Positions 1-10,728 of a stretch of 64,000 bases of DNA are shown here, piece after piece; position 1 is the stretch's first letter, and each line of letters starts with the position of its first letter. The notes under the pieces are model-generated. The model did not search any database. It saw only the letters and a program-made list of their open reading frames with translations, and had not been told where the DNA came from. Position numbers and translations under genes: made by a program. The stretch comes from Pseudonocardia autotrophica (GTDB lineage Bacteria; Actinomycetota; Actinomycetes; Mycobacteriales; Pseudonocardiaceae). The stretch lies in contig NZ_JNYD01000006.1 of the NCBI RefSeq assembly GCF_000717175.1, forward strand, positions 124,001-188,000. The letters run 5' to 3'.

Positions 1-29
1 CACCCGGCGCCGGGCATCGGGGACGACGA

Positions 30-60
30 CGGGCCCGGAGGAACGCTTCCTCCGGGCCCG
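30..60 (-). terminator. Intrinsic terminator downstream of thrC
   Basis: A perfect 14-bp inverted repeat (30-43 against 47-60) with a 3-nt loop lies 23 nt past the thrC stop codon. It has no T-tract, as is usual for terminators in very GC-rich actinobacteria. It could also serve a gene to the left of the window. Confidence 0.75.
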
Positions 61-82
61 GTCGGGGTCCTGGCGTGTCGGG

Positions 83-1348
83 TCAGCGGCCCTCGAGCGC
101 CTCGCGGACGGCCTTGCTGGTCGACGGAACCGTCGCGGTCGGACGGGCGTGGGCGGACACGGCGTCGAGGGTCTTGAGCCCGTCGCCGGTGATCAGCAGG
201 ACGGTTTCGGCGTCGGGGTCGATCTTGCCGGCCTCGATCAGCTTCTTCGCGGTCGCCACGGTGACGCCGCCGGCGGTCTCGGCGAACACACCCTCGGTGC
301 GGGCGAGCAGCCGGATGCCCTCGACGACCTCCTCGTCGGTGACGTGGCCGACGGCACCGCCGGTGCGGCGCACGGAGTCGAGGACGTAGGGGCCGTCGGC
401 GGGGTTGCCGATCGCCAGCGAGCGGGCGATGGTGTCCGGTCGGACGGGCTGGATGAAGTCGTGGCCCTCCTCGAACGCCGAGGCGACGGGCGAGCAGCCG
501 GTGGCCTGGGCACCGAAGATCTTGTAGGGCTTCTCGTCGACGAGCCCGAGCTTGACGAACTCGCCAAAGCCCTTGTCGACCTTGGTCAGCTGCGAGCCGG
601 AGGCGACCGGGACGACGATCTGGTCGGGCAGGCGCCAGCCGAGCTGCTCGGCGACCTCGTAGCCCAGGGTCTTCGAGCCCTCGGCGTAGTACGGGCGGAC
701 GTTCACGTTCACGAACGCCCACTCCTCGTGCTCCGCGGCGAGCTCGGTGGCGAGGCGGTTCACGTCGTCGTAGTTGCCGTCGACGGCGAGCAGGGTGCCG
801 CCGTAGACCGCGGTGGTGGTGATCTTCGCCTGCTCGAGCGAGGAGGGGATCAGCACGACCGAGTCCCAGCCGGCGCGGGCGGCCGCCGCGGCGACGGCGT
901 TGGCCAGGTTGCCGGTGGACGGGCAGCAGAGGACGGAGAAGCCCAGCTCGCGGGCGGCGGCGAGGGCGACGGCCACGACCCGGTCCTTGAAGGAGTGGGT
1001 GGGGTTGCCGGTGTCGTCCTTCACCCAGAGCTTGCGGACCCCGAGCTCGGCGGCGAGCCGGTCGGCCTGGATCAGGCGGGTGAAGCCGGGCTCGGTGTTC
1101 GGGAAGGACTGAACGTCCGCCGGGACGGGGAGGAGGTCCTTGTAGCGCCAGATCGACTTGGGGCCGGACTCGATCGACTCCCGCGTGACCTGCGGGAAGT
1201 CGTAGGCGATCTCGAGCGGGCCGAAGCACTGCGGACACGCGAACTCCGCGGCGAGCGGCGTCTGGTGGCCACACTCGCGACAGGACAGGGCGCGCGCGGA
1301 GCCGAGGTCGAGGGTGGTGCTGGCAGGCGTGTCTGCAGTGAGAGTCAT
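83..1348 (-). CDS. thrC: Threonine synthase
   Basis: This 421-residue PLP enzyme converts O-phosphohomoserine to threonine, the last step of threonine synthesis, in the cytoplasm. An N-terminal zinc-ribbon-like segment has C23xxC26 and C38xxC41. The PLP lysine is K121 in NPTHSFKDR, followed by the usual fold-type II region. Length is normal for the family. The ATG is preceded by a GAGGAG ribosome binding site that overlaps the closing stem of a SAM-I riboswitch, so translation is probably repressed by S-adenosylmethionine. It is monocistronic, with a terminator hairpin just after the stop. Confidence 0.95.
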   Translation of the reverse strand: MTLTADTPASTTLDLGSARALSCRECGHQTPLAAEFACPQCFGPLEIAYDFPQVTRESIESGPKSIWRYKDLLPVPADVQSFPNTEPGFTRLIQADRLAAELGVRKLWVKDDTGNPTHSFKDRVVAVALAAARELGFSVLCCPSTGNLANAVAAAAARAGWDSVVLIPSSLEQAKITTTAVYGGTLLAVDGNYDDVNRLATELAAEHEEWAFVNVNVRPYYAEGSKTLGYEVAEQLGWRLPDQIVVPVASGSQLTKVDKGFGEFVKLGLVDEKPYKIFGAQATGCSPVASAFEEGHDFIQPVRPDTIARSLAIGNPADGPYVLDSVRRTGGAVGHVTDEEVVEGIRLLARTEGVFAETAGGVTVATAKKLIEAGKIDPDAETVLLITGDGLKTLDAVSAHARPTATVPSTSKAVREALEGR

Positions 1349-1356
1349 CAGATCTC

Positions 1357-1497
1357 CTCATCTGTCCCGCTGGCGCGGGCCGGAATTGGCACCTGGTCCG
1401 TCGACGTGCGCGCACCGAGCGGTGCGCTGCGCGGATCGTCGTTCGACGCCGGTTGCCGGGGCTTCGTCGGGCCGTTCCCTCTGCCCCTCTGGATGAG
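1357..1497 (-). promoter_or_regulatory. SAM-I (S-box) riboswitch in the thrC leader
   Basis: Read on the minus strand, the leader holds the core SAM-I elements in order: CTCATC of P1, AGAGGGGCAGAGGGA, CGACGAAGCCCCGGCAACC (the conserved GAAGCCCGGCAACC type core), a variable hairpin, GGTGCCAATTCC, and the P1 closing strand GATGAG. P1 pairs 1492-1497 with 1357-1362. The 3' strand of P1 runs directly into the GAGGAG ribosome binding site of thrC. SAM-stabilised P1 should therefore hide the site, which points to translational rather than terminator control. The class assignment rests on the sequence core alone. Confidence 0.93.
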
Positions 1498-1727
1498 CCA
1501 TATGCGATTGTGCCGAGCGGGCTTCGTGCGCGGAGCGAGCGCGGCGTCCGGATTGATCCGGATGACATGCACGTTACGGCACCGGCCCCGGTCCCGGCCA
1601 GCCGCACTCACCATCTGGGAGCCGTGTCACGGACTGTCGGTGCCGTGCGCGACGATGACCCGCGGGCCCGGCACGCCCGGGCCCCGGTGCGCGGCACCGC
1701 GCGACGCGTGCGAGAGGAGCCCGGCCC
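1498..1727. other. Divergent intergenic region thrC / holA
   Basis: This stretch should hold the promoters of the thrC riboswitch transcript (minus) and of holA (plus). On the minus strand a CACAAT or CATATG hexamer just before the riboswitch is a possible -10 box. A GAGAGGA ribosome binding site precedes holA. No convincing reading frame or RNA was seen. Confidence 0.4.
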
Positions 1728-2696
1728 ATGCCGGCCACGAAGCCGCCCGCTCCCGTGCAGCTCATCGTCGGCGAGGAGGAGCTGCTGGTCGAGCGGGCCG
1801 TGAGCGAGATCCTCCGCGCCGCCCGGGCGGTCGACCCCGAGGCCGACATCCGCCGGTTCCGTCCTGCCGAGCTCACCCCGGGCGAGCTGGTCGGGTACCT
1901 GAGCCCCTCGCTGTTCGCGGAGGGCCGGGTCGTGGTGATCCAGGGGGCCCACGAGGCGGGCAAGGACCTGGTCGCCGCGATCATGGCCTACGTGGCCGAG
2001 CCGGCCGACGGGATCGTGCTGGTCGCGGTGCACGCAGGCGGGGCCCGCGGCAAGCAGCTGGCCGACGACCTGCGGAAGGCCGGCGCGGCGGTCACCAAGT
2101 GCGACCGGCTGACCCGGGCCGAGGAGCGCGCCGACTTCGTGCGCGCCGAAGTGCGGCGGGCCGGCGGGTCGATCACCGCCGAGGCCGTGAGCGTGCTGCT
2201 CGAGGCGGTCGGGTCGGACCTGCGGGAGCTGGCCTCGGCCACGAACCAGCTGGTCTCCGACACGGGCGGGCAGGTCGACGGCCAGGCCGTGCGCCGGTAC
2301 CACCGCGGACGCGCCGAGTCGTCGGGCTTCGCGGTGGCGGACAAGGCGGTCGCGGGGGACCGGGCGGGTGCGCTGGAGGCGTTGCGCTGGGCGCTCGTGC
2401 TGGGCGTCGCGCCGGTCCTGGTGGCCGACGCGCTGGCCGACGCCGTGCGCACCCTCGCCAAGGTCGGCGCGGCCGGCCGGGGCGACCCCAACCGCCTGGC
2501 GGGCAGTCTCGGCATGCCGCCCTGGAAGATCCGCAAGGCGCAGGGGCAGGTGCGGGCCTGGCGACCGGCGGGCCTCGCGACCGCCATCGCCGCGACCGCG
2601 CAGGTCAACGCGGACGTCAAGGGTGCGGCCGCCGACCCCGCCTACGCCCTGGAGCGCGCGGTCCTCGCGGTCGTCGACGCCCGCGGCACCGGCTGA
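1728..2696 (+). CDS. holA: DNA polymerase III subunit delta
   Basis: This 322-residue protein is the delta subunit of the clamp loader, which opens the beta sliding clamp. The N-terminus has the family pattern (VQLIVGEEELLVERAV, then FRPAEL). A central AAA-like helical region and the C-terminal helical collar domain with LGMPPWKIRKAQ (near 262-273) follow. GAGAGGA precedes the ATG. rpsT lies downstream on the opposite strand, the pairing seen in many actinobacteria. The comEA/comEC genes that often precede holA are absent; thrC is there instead. Confidence 0.93.
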   Translation: MPATKPPAPVQLIVGEEELLVERAVSEILRAARAVDPEADIRRFRPAELTPGELVGYLSPSLFAEGRVVVIQGAHEAGKDLVAAIMAYVAEPADGIVLVAVHAGGARGKQLADDLRKAGAAVTKCDRLTRAEERADFVRAEVRRAGGSITAEAVSVLLEAVGSDLRELASATNQLVSDTGGQVDGQAVRRYHRGRAESSGFAVADKAVAGDRAGALEALRWALVLGVAPVLVADALADAVRTLAKVGAAGRGDPNRLAGSLGMPPWKIRKAQGQVRAWRPAGLATAIAATAQVNADVKGAAADPAYALERAVLAVVDARGTG

Positions 2697-2839
2697 CCCG
2701 CGGCAGCGAGCCAGAAAGCGCCGAGCAGCGCCTCTCCGACGCGTCACGGAGCCACAACGCCCACAGGTACGCCCTCCACCGCGTGATGGAGTCCTGACGC
2801 ACCAGGAGTACGAACCGGCCGCGCCACCACCTGAGAACG

Positions 2840-2882
2840 CGTCGACGGCACTGCCCCACGGGAAAGGGCAGTGCCGTCGACG
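2840..2882 (-). terminator. rpsT terminator (possibly bidirectional)
   Basis: A perfect 17-bp stem (2840-2856 with 2866-2882) and a 9-nt loop lie about 58 nt beyond the rpsT stop. Between convergent holA and rpsT it can serve both. The 2697-2839 stretch holds nothing else recognisable. Confidence 0.8.
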
Positions 2883-2940
2883 GAACGCTCGACCGGAAAG
2901 ACCCGGGAGCTTCACCGGGCGCGCGACCGCGCCCGAGGAC

Positions 2941-3207
2941 TCACGCGCCGATCTTGGTGATGCGCTTGGCGATGGCCGACTTGCGGTTGGCGGCCTGGTT
3001 CTTGTGGATGACGCCCTTGCTGGCGGCCTTGTCCAGGGCGCGAGCGGCGGCGCGCTGCAGCTCGACGGCCTTCTCGGTCTCGCCGGCCTCGGCGGCCTCG
3101 CGGAACTTGCGGATCGCGGTCTTGACCGACGACTTGACCGACTTGTTGCGCTGACGGCGCTTCTCGTTGGTCTTGACCCGCTTGATCTGGGACTTGATGT
3201 TCGCCAC
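2941..3207 (-). CDS. rpsT: 30S ribosomal protein S20
   Basis: This 88-residue basic protein is typical of S20. It starts [20 protein letters not shown] and ends with the conserved [18 protein letters not shown] segment. It binds 16S rRNA during 30S assembly. A TAGCAT hexamer on the minus strand at 3316-3321 is a plausible -10 box, leaving a 5' UTR of roughly 100 nt. A strong hairpin follows the gene. Confidence 0.97.
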   Translation of the reverse strand: MANIKSQIKRVKTNEKRRQRNKSVKSSVKTAIRKFREAAEAGETEKAVELQRAAARALDKAASKGVIHKNQAANRKSAIAKRITKIGA

Positions 3208-3501
3208 GCTGGTGTGCCTCGAGTCTTCCTGGTGCTGGGTACGTATCGGGGGGCTCTGGCGACCCCGACCGGTTCTCCACCGATGCGAGCGAGCACGCCG
3301 AGCACTCGGTCGTCCATGCTACAACCCGGCGCGGACGGCCCTGCACGGGCCCGCGCTCCGCGGGCCCACGGAGCCAGGATCGCACAGCGAGGACCCTCTC
3401 GGCGGGCGGAACGCGGCGCTCCGCGACGGACCCGGCCGGTCGTGTCCGTAACGCGGACGTAGCATCGCTCCGTCTGGCTCCGGCCAGGCGAAACGGTCAA
3501 G

Positions 3502-5270
<1,769 letters not shown>

Positions 5271-5271
<1 letters not shown>

Positions 5272-6215
5272 TGCTCGCCCGCAACGCCGAGTCGCTGTAC
5301 TGGATCGGCCGCTACGTCGAGCGCGCCGACGACACCGCGCGAATCCTCGACGTCTCGGTCCACCAGCTTCTCGAGGACGCCACGATCGACGTCGACGCGG
5401 TCGCCCGCCGGCTTCTCGGTGTCATGGGCGTCGACCCCGGCACGGACGAGCCGCTCGACGCCTTCTCGCTCACCGAGGTGCTCGCCTACTCCACCGCGAC
5501 CCTCGGCTCGATCGTCTCGTCGATCTCCAGCGCCCGGGAGAACGCCCGCGGCGCGCGCGAGGTCGTGTCGTCGGAGATGTTCGAGTGCCTCAACGCCACC
5601 TGGAACGCCCTGCCCGAGCGGCAGCGGTACGCGCGCTGGGTGGGGCCGCACGCCTTCTTCAGCTACATCGAGGACCGGGCGGCGATGTTCTCCGGGCTGG
5701 CCGCCTCCACGATGAGCCGGGACGACTCGTGGCGCTTCTACCTGCTCGGCCGCTCGGTCGAGCGGGTCGACATGGTGGTGCGGCTGCTGCTGTCCCGCGT
5801 GTCGGACCGGATGAGCTCGCCGGGCTGGCTGTCGGTGCTGCGCTCGGCGGGCGCCCAGGACACCTACCTGCGCACCTACCGCGGCGCCGTCGACGCCGTG
5901 CGGGTCGCGCAGTTCATGCTGATGGACCGGCTCTTCCCGCGGTCGGTCTTCTACTCGCTGCGCGAGGCCGAGACCTGCCTGCAGCAGCTGGACCAGCGGC
6001 CGACGGCACGGGTCGGGGCGAAGGCCGAGGCGCTGCGGCTGCTCGGCCGGGCGCGCAGCGAGCTGGAGTTCCTCCGCCCCGAGGAGCTGCTCGACGACCT
6101 GCCCGCCCAGCTCCTGTCCCTGCAGGAGACGATCCAGAAGGTCGGCGAGGCCGTCTCGCTGCAGTTCTTCCACGCCGCCCCCTGGGTCGCGTGGACCGCG
6201 CCGGAGGTGGTCTGA
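5271..6215 (+). CDS. Alpha-E domain protein (DUF403)
   Basis: This 314-residue mostly helical protein matches the alpha-E family, with the N-terminal signature MLARNAESLYWIGRYVERAD. It nearly always sits beside a circularly permuted ATP-grasp protein and a transglutaminase-like protein, as here and in Rv2411c-Rv2409c. The set is thought to make and trim a peptide-like product; the biochemistry is not established. The start overlaps the previous stop by one base. The next gene begins 2 nt after the stop. Confidence 0.9.
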
Positions 6216-6217
6216 GG

Positions 6218-7060
6218 ATGGGCTGGCGCATCCGCGTGGTGCACGAGACGGGCTACAAGTACAGCTCGCCGGTGCACGAGACCTACAACGAGGTGCGGCT
6301 GACCCCGCGCAGCGACACCCACCAGAACGTGATCGTCAGCCGCGTCGAGACGGTGCCGGCGACCCGCGCGTACCGGTACGAGGACTACTGGGGCACCCAG
6401 GTCACGGCGTTCGACCTGCACGCGCCGCACAAGGAGCTGCTGGTCACCGGCACCTCGGTGGTCGAGACGGGCGACGCCGGCGAGCCGGTCCGCGAGGCGA
6501 GCTGGGAGGACCTGGCATCGGAGGCCGTGCGCGACCGGTACACCGAGATGCTCGAGTTCACCGAGTACGTCGGGCGGGACGCGGAGCTGGCCCGGATCGC
6601 GAAGAACCTCAAGCGCGGCAAGGACCCCGTCGACGCCGTGCTCGCCGCCTGCGAGCGGGTCCGCGACACCATGACCTACCAGGCGGGGACGACGGGCGTG
6701 CACACCTCGGCCACCGAGGCCTGGCAGGCGGGCAAGGGGGTCTGCCAGGACTACGCGCACCTCACCCTGGTCCTGTTGCGCGAGATGGGGATCCCGGCCC
6801 GGTACGTCTCGGGGTACCTGCTGCCGCGCCAGGAGGTCGCGGTGGGCGAGACGGTGTCCGGGCAGTCGCACGCGTGGATCGAGGCGCGCACCGGCGGCTG
6901 GTGGGGCTTCGACCCGACCAACGGCATCCCGATCGGGCACCGGCACGTGTGGGTCGCCGTCGGCCGCGACTACGCCGACGTCTCCCCGCTCAAGGGCATC
7001 TACTCCGGCGGTACCGCCGAGGCGCTCGACGTCTCGGTGCACATGACGCGCCTGGCCTGA
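6218..7060 (+). CDS. Transglutaminase-like cysteine protease family protein
   Basis: This 280-residue protein has the N-terminal beta domain common to this group (about 1-80), then a transglutaminase-like core. The catalytic triad is visible: C176 in GKGVCQDYAH, H218 in QSHAW and D232 in FDPTN. Members may act as peptidases or amidases on the product of the neighbouring ATP-grasp protein (Rv2409c-like). It is the third gene of a tightly spaced operon and is followed by a convergent hairpin. Confidence 0.9.
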   Translation: MGWRIRVVHETGYKYSSPVHETYNEVRLTPRSDTHQNVIVSRVETVPATRAYRYEDYWGTQVTAFDLHAPHKELLVTGTSVVETGDAGEPVREASWEDLASEAVRDRYTEMLEFTEYVGRDAELARIAKNLKRGKDPVDAVLAACERVRDTMTYQAGTTGVHTSATEAWQAGKGVCQDYAHLTLVLLREMGIPARYVSGYLLPRQEVAVGETVSGQSHAWIEARTGGWWGFDPTNGIPIGHRHVWVAVGRDYADVSPLKGIYSGGTAEALDVSVHMTRLA

Positions 7061-7066
7061 GACGCA

Positions 7067-7113
7067 CGAACGGCGCCCTCGCTCTCATCAGCCATGAGCG
7101 GGAGCGCCGTTCG
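7067..7113. terminator. Convergent terminator hairpin, GAACGGCGC family copy 1
   Basis: Arms 7067-7084 and 7096-7113 (18 bp, two imperfect positions) begin with CGAACGGCGC and end with GCGCCGTTCG. The hairpin lies between the convergent transglutaminase and exporter genes, 6 nt after one stop and 10 nt from the other. A near-identical element occurs at 32244-32288. Confidence 0.75.
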
Positions 7114-7123
7114 CCGGGACGCG

Positions 7124-8560
7124 TCAGGCGGCCGCGGGGGCCTCCGCGACCTGCTTCTTCCCGCCGACGAGCAGCGAGACCGGCAGGGCGACCGTCGCGA
7201 TCACCGCGGCGCAGAGGAACGCCGCGCGGGCGCCGGGGACGTCGGCCGCGACGCCCGGCGTGGCCGCGAACACGACCATGAGCGTGACGAACAGCGCCGT
7301 GCCCGCCGCGCCCGCGACCTGCTGCAGCGTGGCGAGGATCGCGCTGCCGTGCGAGTCGAGCTCGCCCGGCAGCCGGCCCAGCGCGTCCGTCATGAGCGGG
7401 GTGAACATGAACGACAGCCCGATCACGAGCAGGACGTGCATGCCGATCAGGATCGGGACCGGGGTCGAGGCACCCACGGTCGTGAAGCCCCACAGCGACA
7501 GCGCCAGCACCGCGGTGCCGGGGATGACGAGCGGGCGGGCGCCGACGCGGTCGTAGAGCCGGCCGACGAAGGGGCCGAGCAGACCCATCACCAGGCCGCC
7601 GGGCAGCACCGCCAGCCCGGTCACGAACGCGGAGACGCCGAGCACGTCCTGCAGGTAGAGCGGCAGCAGGATCAGCACGCCGAACAGCGCCATCATGCCG
7701 AGCACGACCAGCACCAGCGACACCGCGAACGGCCGGAAGCCGAGCGGGCGCAGGTCGAGCAGCGCGCGCCCCTCCCGCTGCAGCCGGAGCTGCCGGAACA
7801 CGAACACGGCGAGCGCGACCAGCCCGATCAGCGTGGGCGCCCACGGCGGCAGCAGCGCCTCGCCGCGCGCGGACTCACCGATGCTGGAGAGCCCGAACAC
7901 GAGCCCGCCGAAGGCCAGCGCCGACAGCACGACGGACGGCCAGTCCAGCGGGATCCTCCGGGTCTCGCTGTCGAGCCGCAGCCAGGTGGCGCCGGCGGCC
8001 AGCGCCAGCAGCGCGATCGGCAGGATGACGATGAACATCCACCGCCAGCCCAGTGTGGACAGGATCACGCCGGAGATCGTCGGGCCGACGGCCGGCGCGA
8101 CGGCGATGACCACCGTGATCGTGCCCATCGTCGCGCCGCGGCGCTCCGCCGGGACGAGCCGGATCACCGTGGTCATCAACAGCGGGATCATCACGGCGGT
8201 GCCGAGCGCCTGGACGACCCGCCCCGTCATGAGCACGCCGAAGCCGGGCGCGAGCGCCGAGATCAGGGTCCCCAGGCTGAAGAGCGACATCGAGGCGAGG
8301 AAGACGGTGCGCGGGGTGAGGCGCTGCAGGAGGAAGCCGGTGATCGGGATGACCACCGACATCGTGAGCAGGAAGCCCGAGGTCAGCCACTGGGCCGTGC
8401 CGACCGTGATCCCGAGGTCGGTGACCAGGACGGGCAGCGCGACGCTCATGATCGTCTCGTTGAGGATCATGACGAAGGCGGAGCCCACCAGCAGCCAGAC
8501 GACCGTCGACGCCGACCGGGGCACCTCGACGGAACTGGGGGGTGCGTCGGGCGCGGTCAT
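7124..8560 (-). CDS. DHA2-family MFS exporter
   Basis: This 478-residue membrane protein has about 14 predicted helices and the motif C region VAPAVGPTISG typical of drug/H+ antiporters of the DHA2 (EmrB/QacA) type. It also has the TM1 signature LNETIMSVALPVL. It probably exports small organic compounds by proton antiport; the substrate is unknown. The promoter region holds a perfect inverted repeat (8586-8606) that looks like a TetR-type operator, yet no TetR gene is adjacent. Confidence 0.88.
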   Translation of the reverse strand: MTAPDAPPSSVEVPRSASTVVWLLVGSAFVMILNETIMSVALPVLVTDLGITVGTAQWLTSGFLLTMSVVIPITGFLLQRLTPRTVFLASMSLFSLGTLISALAPGFGVLMTGRVVQALGTAVMIPLLMTTVIRLVPAERRGATMGTITVVIAVAPAVGPTISGVILSTLGWRWMFIVILPIALLALAAGATWLRLDSETRRIPLDWPSVVLSALAFGGLVFGLSSIGESARGEALLPPWAPTLIGLVALAVFVFRQLRLQREGRALLDLRPLGFRPFAVSLVLVVLGMMALFGVLILLPLYLQDVLGVSAFVTGLAVLPGGLVMGLLGPFVGRLYDRVGARPLVIPGTAVLALSLWGFTTVGASTPVPILIGMHVLLVIGLSFMFTPLMTDALGRLPGELDSHGSAILATLQQVAGAAGTALFVTLMVVFAATPGVAADVPGARAAFLCAAVIATVALPVSLLVGGKKQVAEAPAAA

Positions 8561-8585
8561 GCGGGGTTCTCCGATCGGGGGACGG

Positions 8586-8606
8586 CGTACGTGGATCTCA
8601 CGTACG
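8586..8606. promoter_or_regulatory. Palindromic operator upstream of the exporter
   Basis: CGTACGTG (8586-8593), a 5-bp spacer, then CACGTACG (8599-8606) form a perfect inverted repeat 26 nt before the exporter start. Size and symmetry suit a TetR-family repressor. The cognate regulator must be encoded elsewhere. Confidence 0.55.
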
Positions 8607-8729
8607 TACTGACGCTATCCGGGCCCGAAGGTCATCGGCCACGCGGTTTCGCGGTGCGCGGACACCCGTACGGACACCTGGGCGGCCGATTGCCCCGCAA
8701 CTGTCGGTGGGGGCTCGTAGGGTGCCCCC

Positions 8730-9482
8730 ATGACCGTCGTCCTGGTGCACGGCAACCCCGAGACGCCCGAGGTGTGGGACCTGCTCGTCCCGCACCTGGA
8801 TCGCGGGCCCGTGGTCCGGCTCGCCCCGCCCGGGTTCGGCGCGCCCGTCCCGGAGGGCTTCGGCGCGACCGTGCTCGAGTACCGGGACTGGCTGATCCGG
8901 GAGCTCGAGCCGATCACGGCGGCCGAGGGCCCGGTCGACCTCGTGGGGCACGACTGGGGCGGCGGCCACGTGGTGAACGTCGCGACGGCCCGGCCGGACC
9001 TGCTGCGCAGCTGGGTGTCCGATGTCGTCGGCATCTTCGACCCGGACTACGTGTGGCACGAGCTTGCGCAGGCGTGGCAGCAGCCGGGCGTGGGTGAGCA
9101 GACGGTCGCGGGCATGCTCGCCGCCGGTCCGCTCGCGCGCGCCGAGCGGCTGACCGGGTTCGGGATGGCGGCGCCCGTGGCCGAGCGGATCGCGGCCGCG
9201 TTCGACGAGCCGATGGCCGACTCGATCCTGCGCCTCTACCGCTCCGCGGCGCAGCCGGTCATGGCGGAGCTGGGCAAGGACCTGGAGGAGGCGGCCGCGC
9301 GGCCCGGGCTCGCGCTCGTGCCGAGCGAGGACCACATGGTCGGCACCGAGGAGCAGCGGCACCGGTCGGCCGCCCGCGCCGGTGCCCGCGTCGAGGTGCT
9401 CGCCGGGCTCGGGCACTGGTGGATGACGCAGGACCCCGAGCGTGGTGCCGCAGTGCTGAACCGGTTCTGGGCGGAGGTCTGA
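8730..9482 (+). CDS. Alpha/beta hydrolase, Asp-nucleophile type
   Basis: This 250-residue single-domain alpha/beta hydrolase has the oxyanion region VLVHGNP near the N-terminus. Its nucleophile elbow is GHDWGG with aspartate D75 in place of serine, as in haloalkane dehalogenases and epoxide hydrolases. The C-terminal catalytic His is in GLGHWW. A TAGGGT hexamer ends 6 nt before the ATG, indicating a leaderless mRNA. Substrate unknown. Confidence 0.85.
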   Translation: MTVVLVHGNPETPEVWDLLVPHLDRGPVVRLAPPGFGAPVPEGFGATVLEYRDWLIRELEPITAAEGPVDLVGHDWGGGHVVNVATARPDLLRSWVSDVVGIFDPDYVWHELAQAWQQPGVGEQTVAGMLAAGPLARAERLTGFGMAAPVAERIAAAFDEPMADSILRLYRSAAQPVMAELGKDLEEAAARPGLALVPSEDHMVGTEEQRHRSAARAGARVEVLAGLGHWWMTQDPERGAAVLNRFWAEV

Positions 9483-9528
9483 GCACCACGCGCGTCGCGG
9501 CGCTGGTCGACGGCCTCGCCCTGCAGGG

Positions 9529-9564
9529 CGCTGGAGGCCTGAGAACCGCTGGAGGCCTGAGAAC
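9529..9564. repeat. 18-bp tandem duplication
   Basis: CGCTGGAGGCCTGAGAAC occurs twice without a spacer (9529-9546, 9547-9564), between the convergent hydrolase and glycosyltransferase genes. The last base is the first base of the glycosyltransferase stop codon complement. It looks like a recent slippage duplication. Confidence 0.8.
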
Positions 9565-10673
9565 TAAGCCGGCAGCAGGGCGAGCGCGGCGTCGAGGACC
9601 TCGGGGACCTCGACCCCCGCGAGCACCGTGGCCTCGTGCCCGCAGCTGCGGCCGAGGTACGGGTCGCCGCACACCGCGCAGCGGCTCTCCCAGTCGACGA
9701 CCACCCGGTGCCGCGCACGGAACAGCGGGCTGACGTCGACGAGGTTGGCCCGGGTGAACACGCCGACGGTCGGGGTGCCGACGGCCTCGGCGATGTGCCG
9801 CGGCCCGGAGTCGTTGCCCACCACCAGGTCCGCCCGCTCGAGCACACCCACCAGCCCGTTCAGGTCGAGCGTGCCGACGAGGTCCACGACGGGCGCGTCG
9901 CCGAGCCCGGCCCGGACCTGCTCGCCGAGCTCCAGGTCGGACTTCCCGCCGATCACGGCGACGCAGGCGCCGCGCTGCTCCGCGAGCGCGCGGCCGACCT
10001 CGCCGAGCCGCTCGGGCGGCCACCGGCGGCTGATGTCGGTCGCGCCCGGGTGCAGCACGACCAGCGGGCCGTGGAGGGCCGGCAGGGCGGCGTCGGCGGC
10101 GGCGCGGTCCGCGTCGGTGACCGCGAGCTCCGGGCGCAGCGTGACGGGCCGCGCCCCGACGAGGTCGACGACCTCGAGCCAGCGCATCACGTCGTGCTGG
10201 AAGGAGGTCCAGGGAATGGTCCGGGTCAGCGCGAGGGCGTCCTCCGCGCGGCTGCCCGCCGTCACCCGGGCGCCGAAGCGCAGCAGCAGCGGGTTGGCGT
10301 TGCCGCCGCCGCCGTGCAGCTGCACCGCGAGGTCGAACTCCCGGGCCCGCATCGCCGCGCAGAACTCCTCGACGACCTCGGGTGCGTCGTCGGGCGGCCC
10401 GCCGACCTCCCCGCGCACACCGGAGACCCGCGGGGCCTCCAGCACCTCGTCGACCGGGAACGGACGCCCGCGCAGCAGCTCGACGACCGGCGCGGAGGTC
10501 GCGAGCGTGATCGAGGCGTCGGGGTAGGCGGCGCGCAGGGCCGCGAGCGCGGGCTGGGCGACGAGGGAGTCACCGAGGCCGTTGGCGCGGAGCACGGCGA
10601 TCCGCCGCACCCCGGGGAGCAGACCATGATCGGGCACGGCGGAGGGATGCCCGCTCCCGCGGCCGGCACACAC
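9564..10673 (-). CDS. Glycosyltransferase family 9 (heptosyltransferase-like)
   Basis: This protein of up to 369 residues has the GT9 signatures VLRANGLGDSLVAQPAL near the start, VLHPGATDISRRWP in the middle and VVGNDSGPRHIAEAVGTPTV in the C-terminal Rossmann half. It would transfer a sugar from a nucleotide donor to a cell-envelope acceptor. The first 12-22 residues look unlike the family, so a GTG start at 10637 or slightly later is plausible. A Cys cluster (CxxC then C seven residues later) follows the NDSG motif and may bind metal. Confidence 0.85.
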   Translation of the reverse strand: MCAGRGSGHPSAVPDHGLLPGVRRIAVLRANGLGDSLVAQPALAALRAAYPDASITLATSAPVVELLRGRPFPVDEVLEAPRVSGVRGEVGGPPDDAPEVVEEFCAAMRAREFDLAVQLHGGGGNANPLLLRFGARVTAGSRAEDALALTRTIPWTSFQHDVMRWLEVVDLVGARPVTLRPELAVTDADRAAADAALPALHGPLVVLHPGATDISRRWPPERLGEVGRALAEQRGACVAVIGGKSDLELGEQVRAGLGDAPVVDLVGTLDLNGLVGVLERADLVVGNDSGPRHIAEAVGTPTVGVFTRANLVDVSPLFRARHRVVVDWESRCAVCGDPYLGRSCGHEATVLAGVEVPEVLDAALALLPA

Positions 10674-10728
10674 CCCCGCCCGGGTGGCGCGGGTGTCGCG
10701 GGGGCGTCGGGCCTCCTACCGTGGACGG

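Noticed and set aside
149..2797. Very long open frame antisense to thrC and across holA
   Set aside because: Its composition is Arg/Gly/Ala/Asp low complexity with no family features; such frames are expected opposite GC-rich genes.
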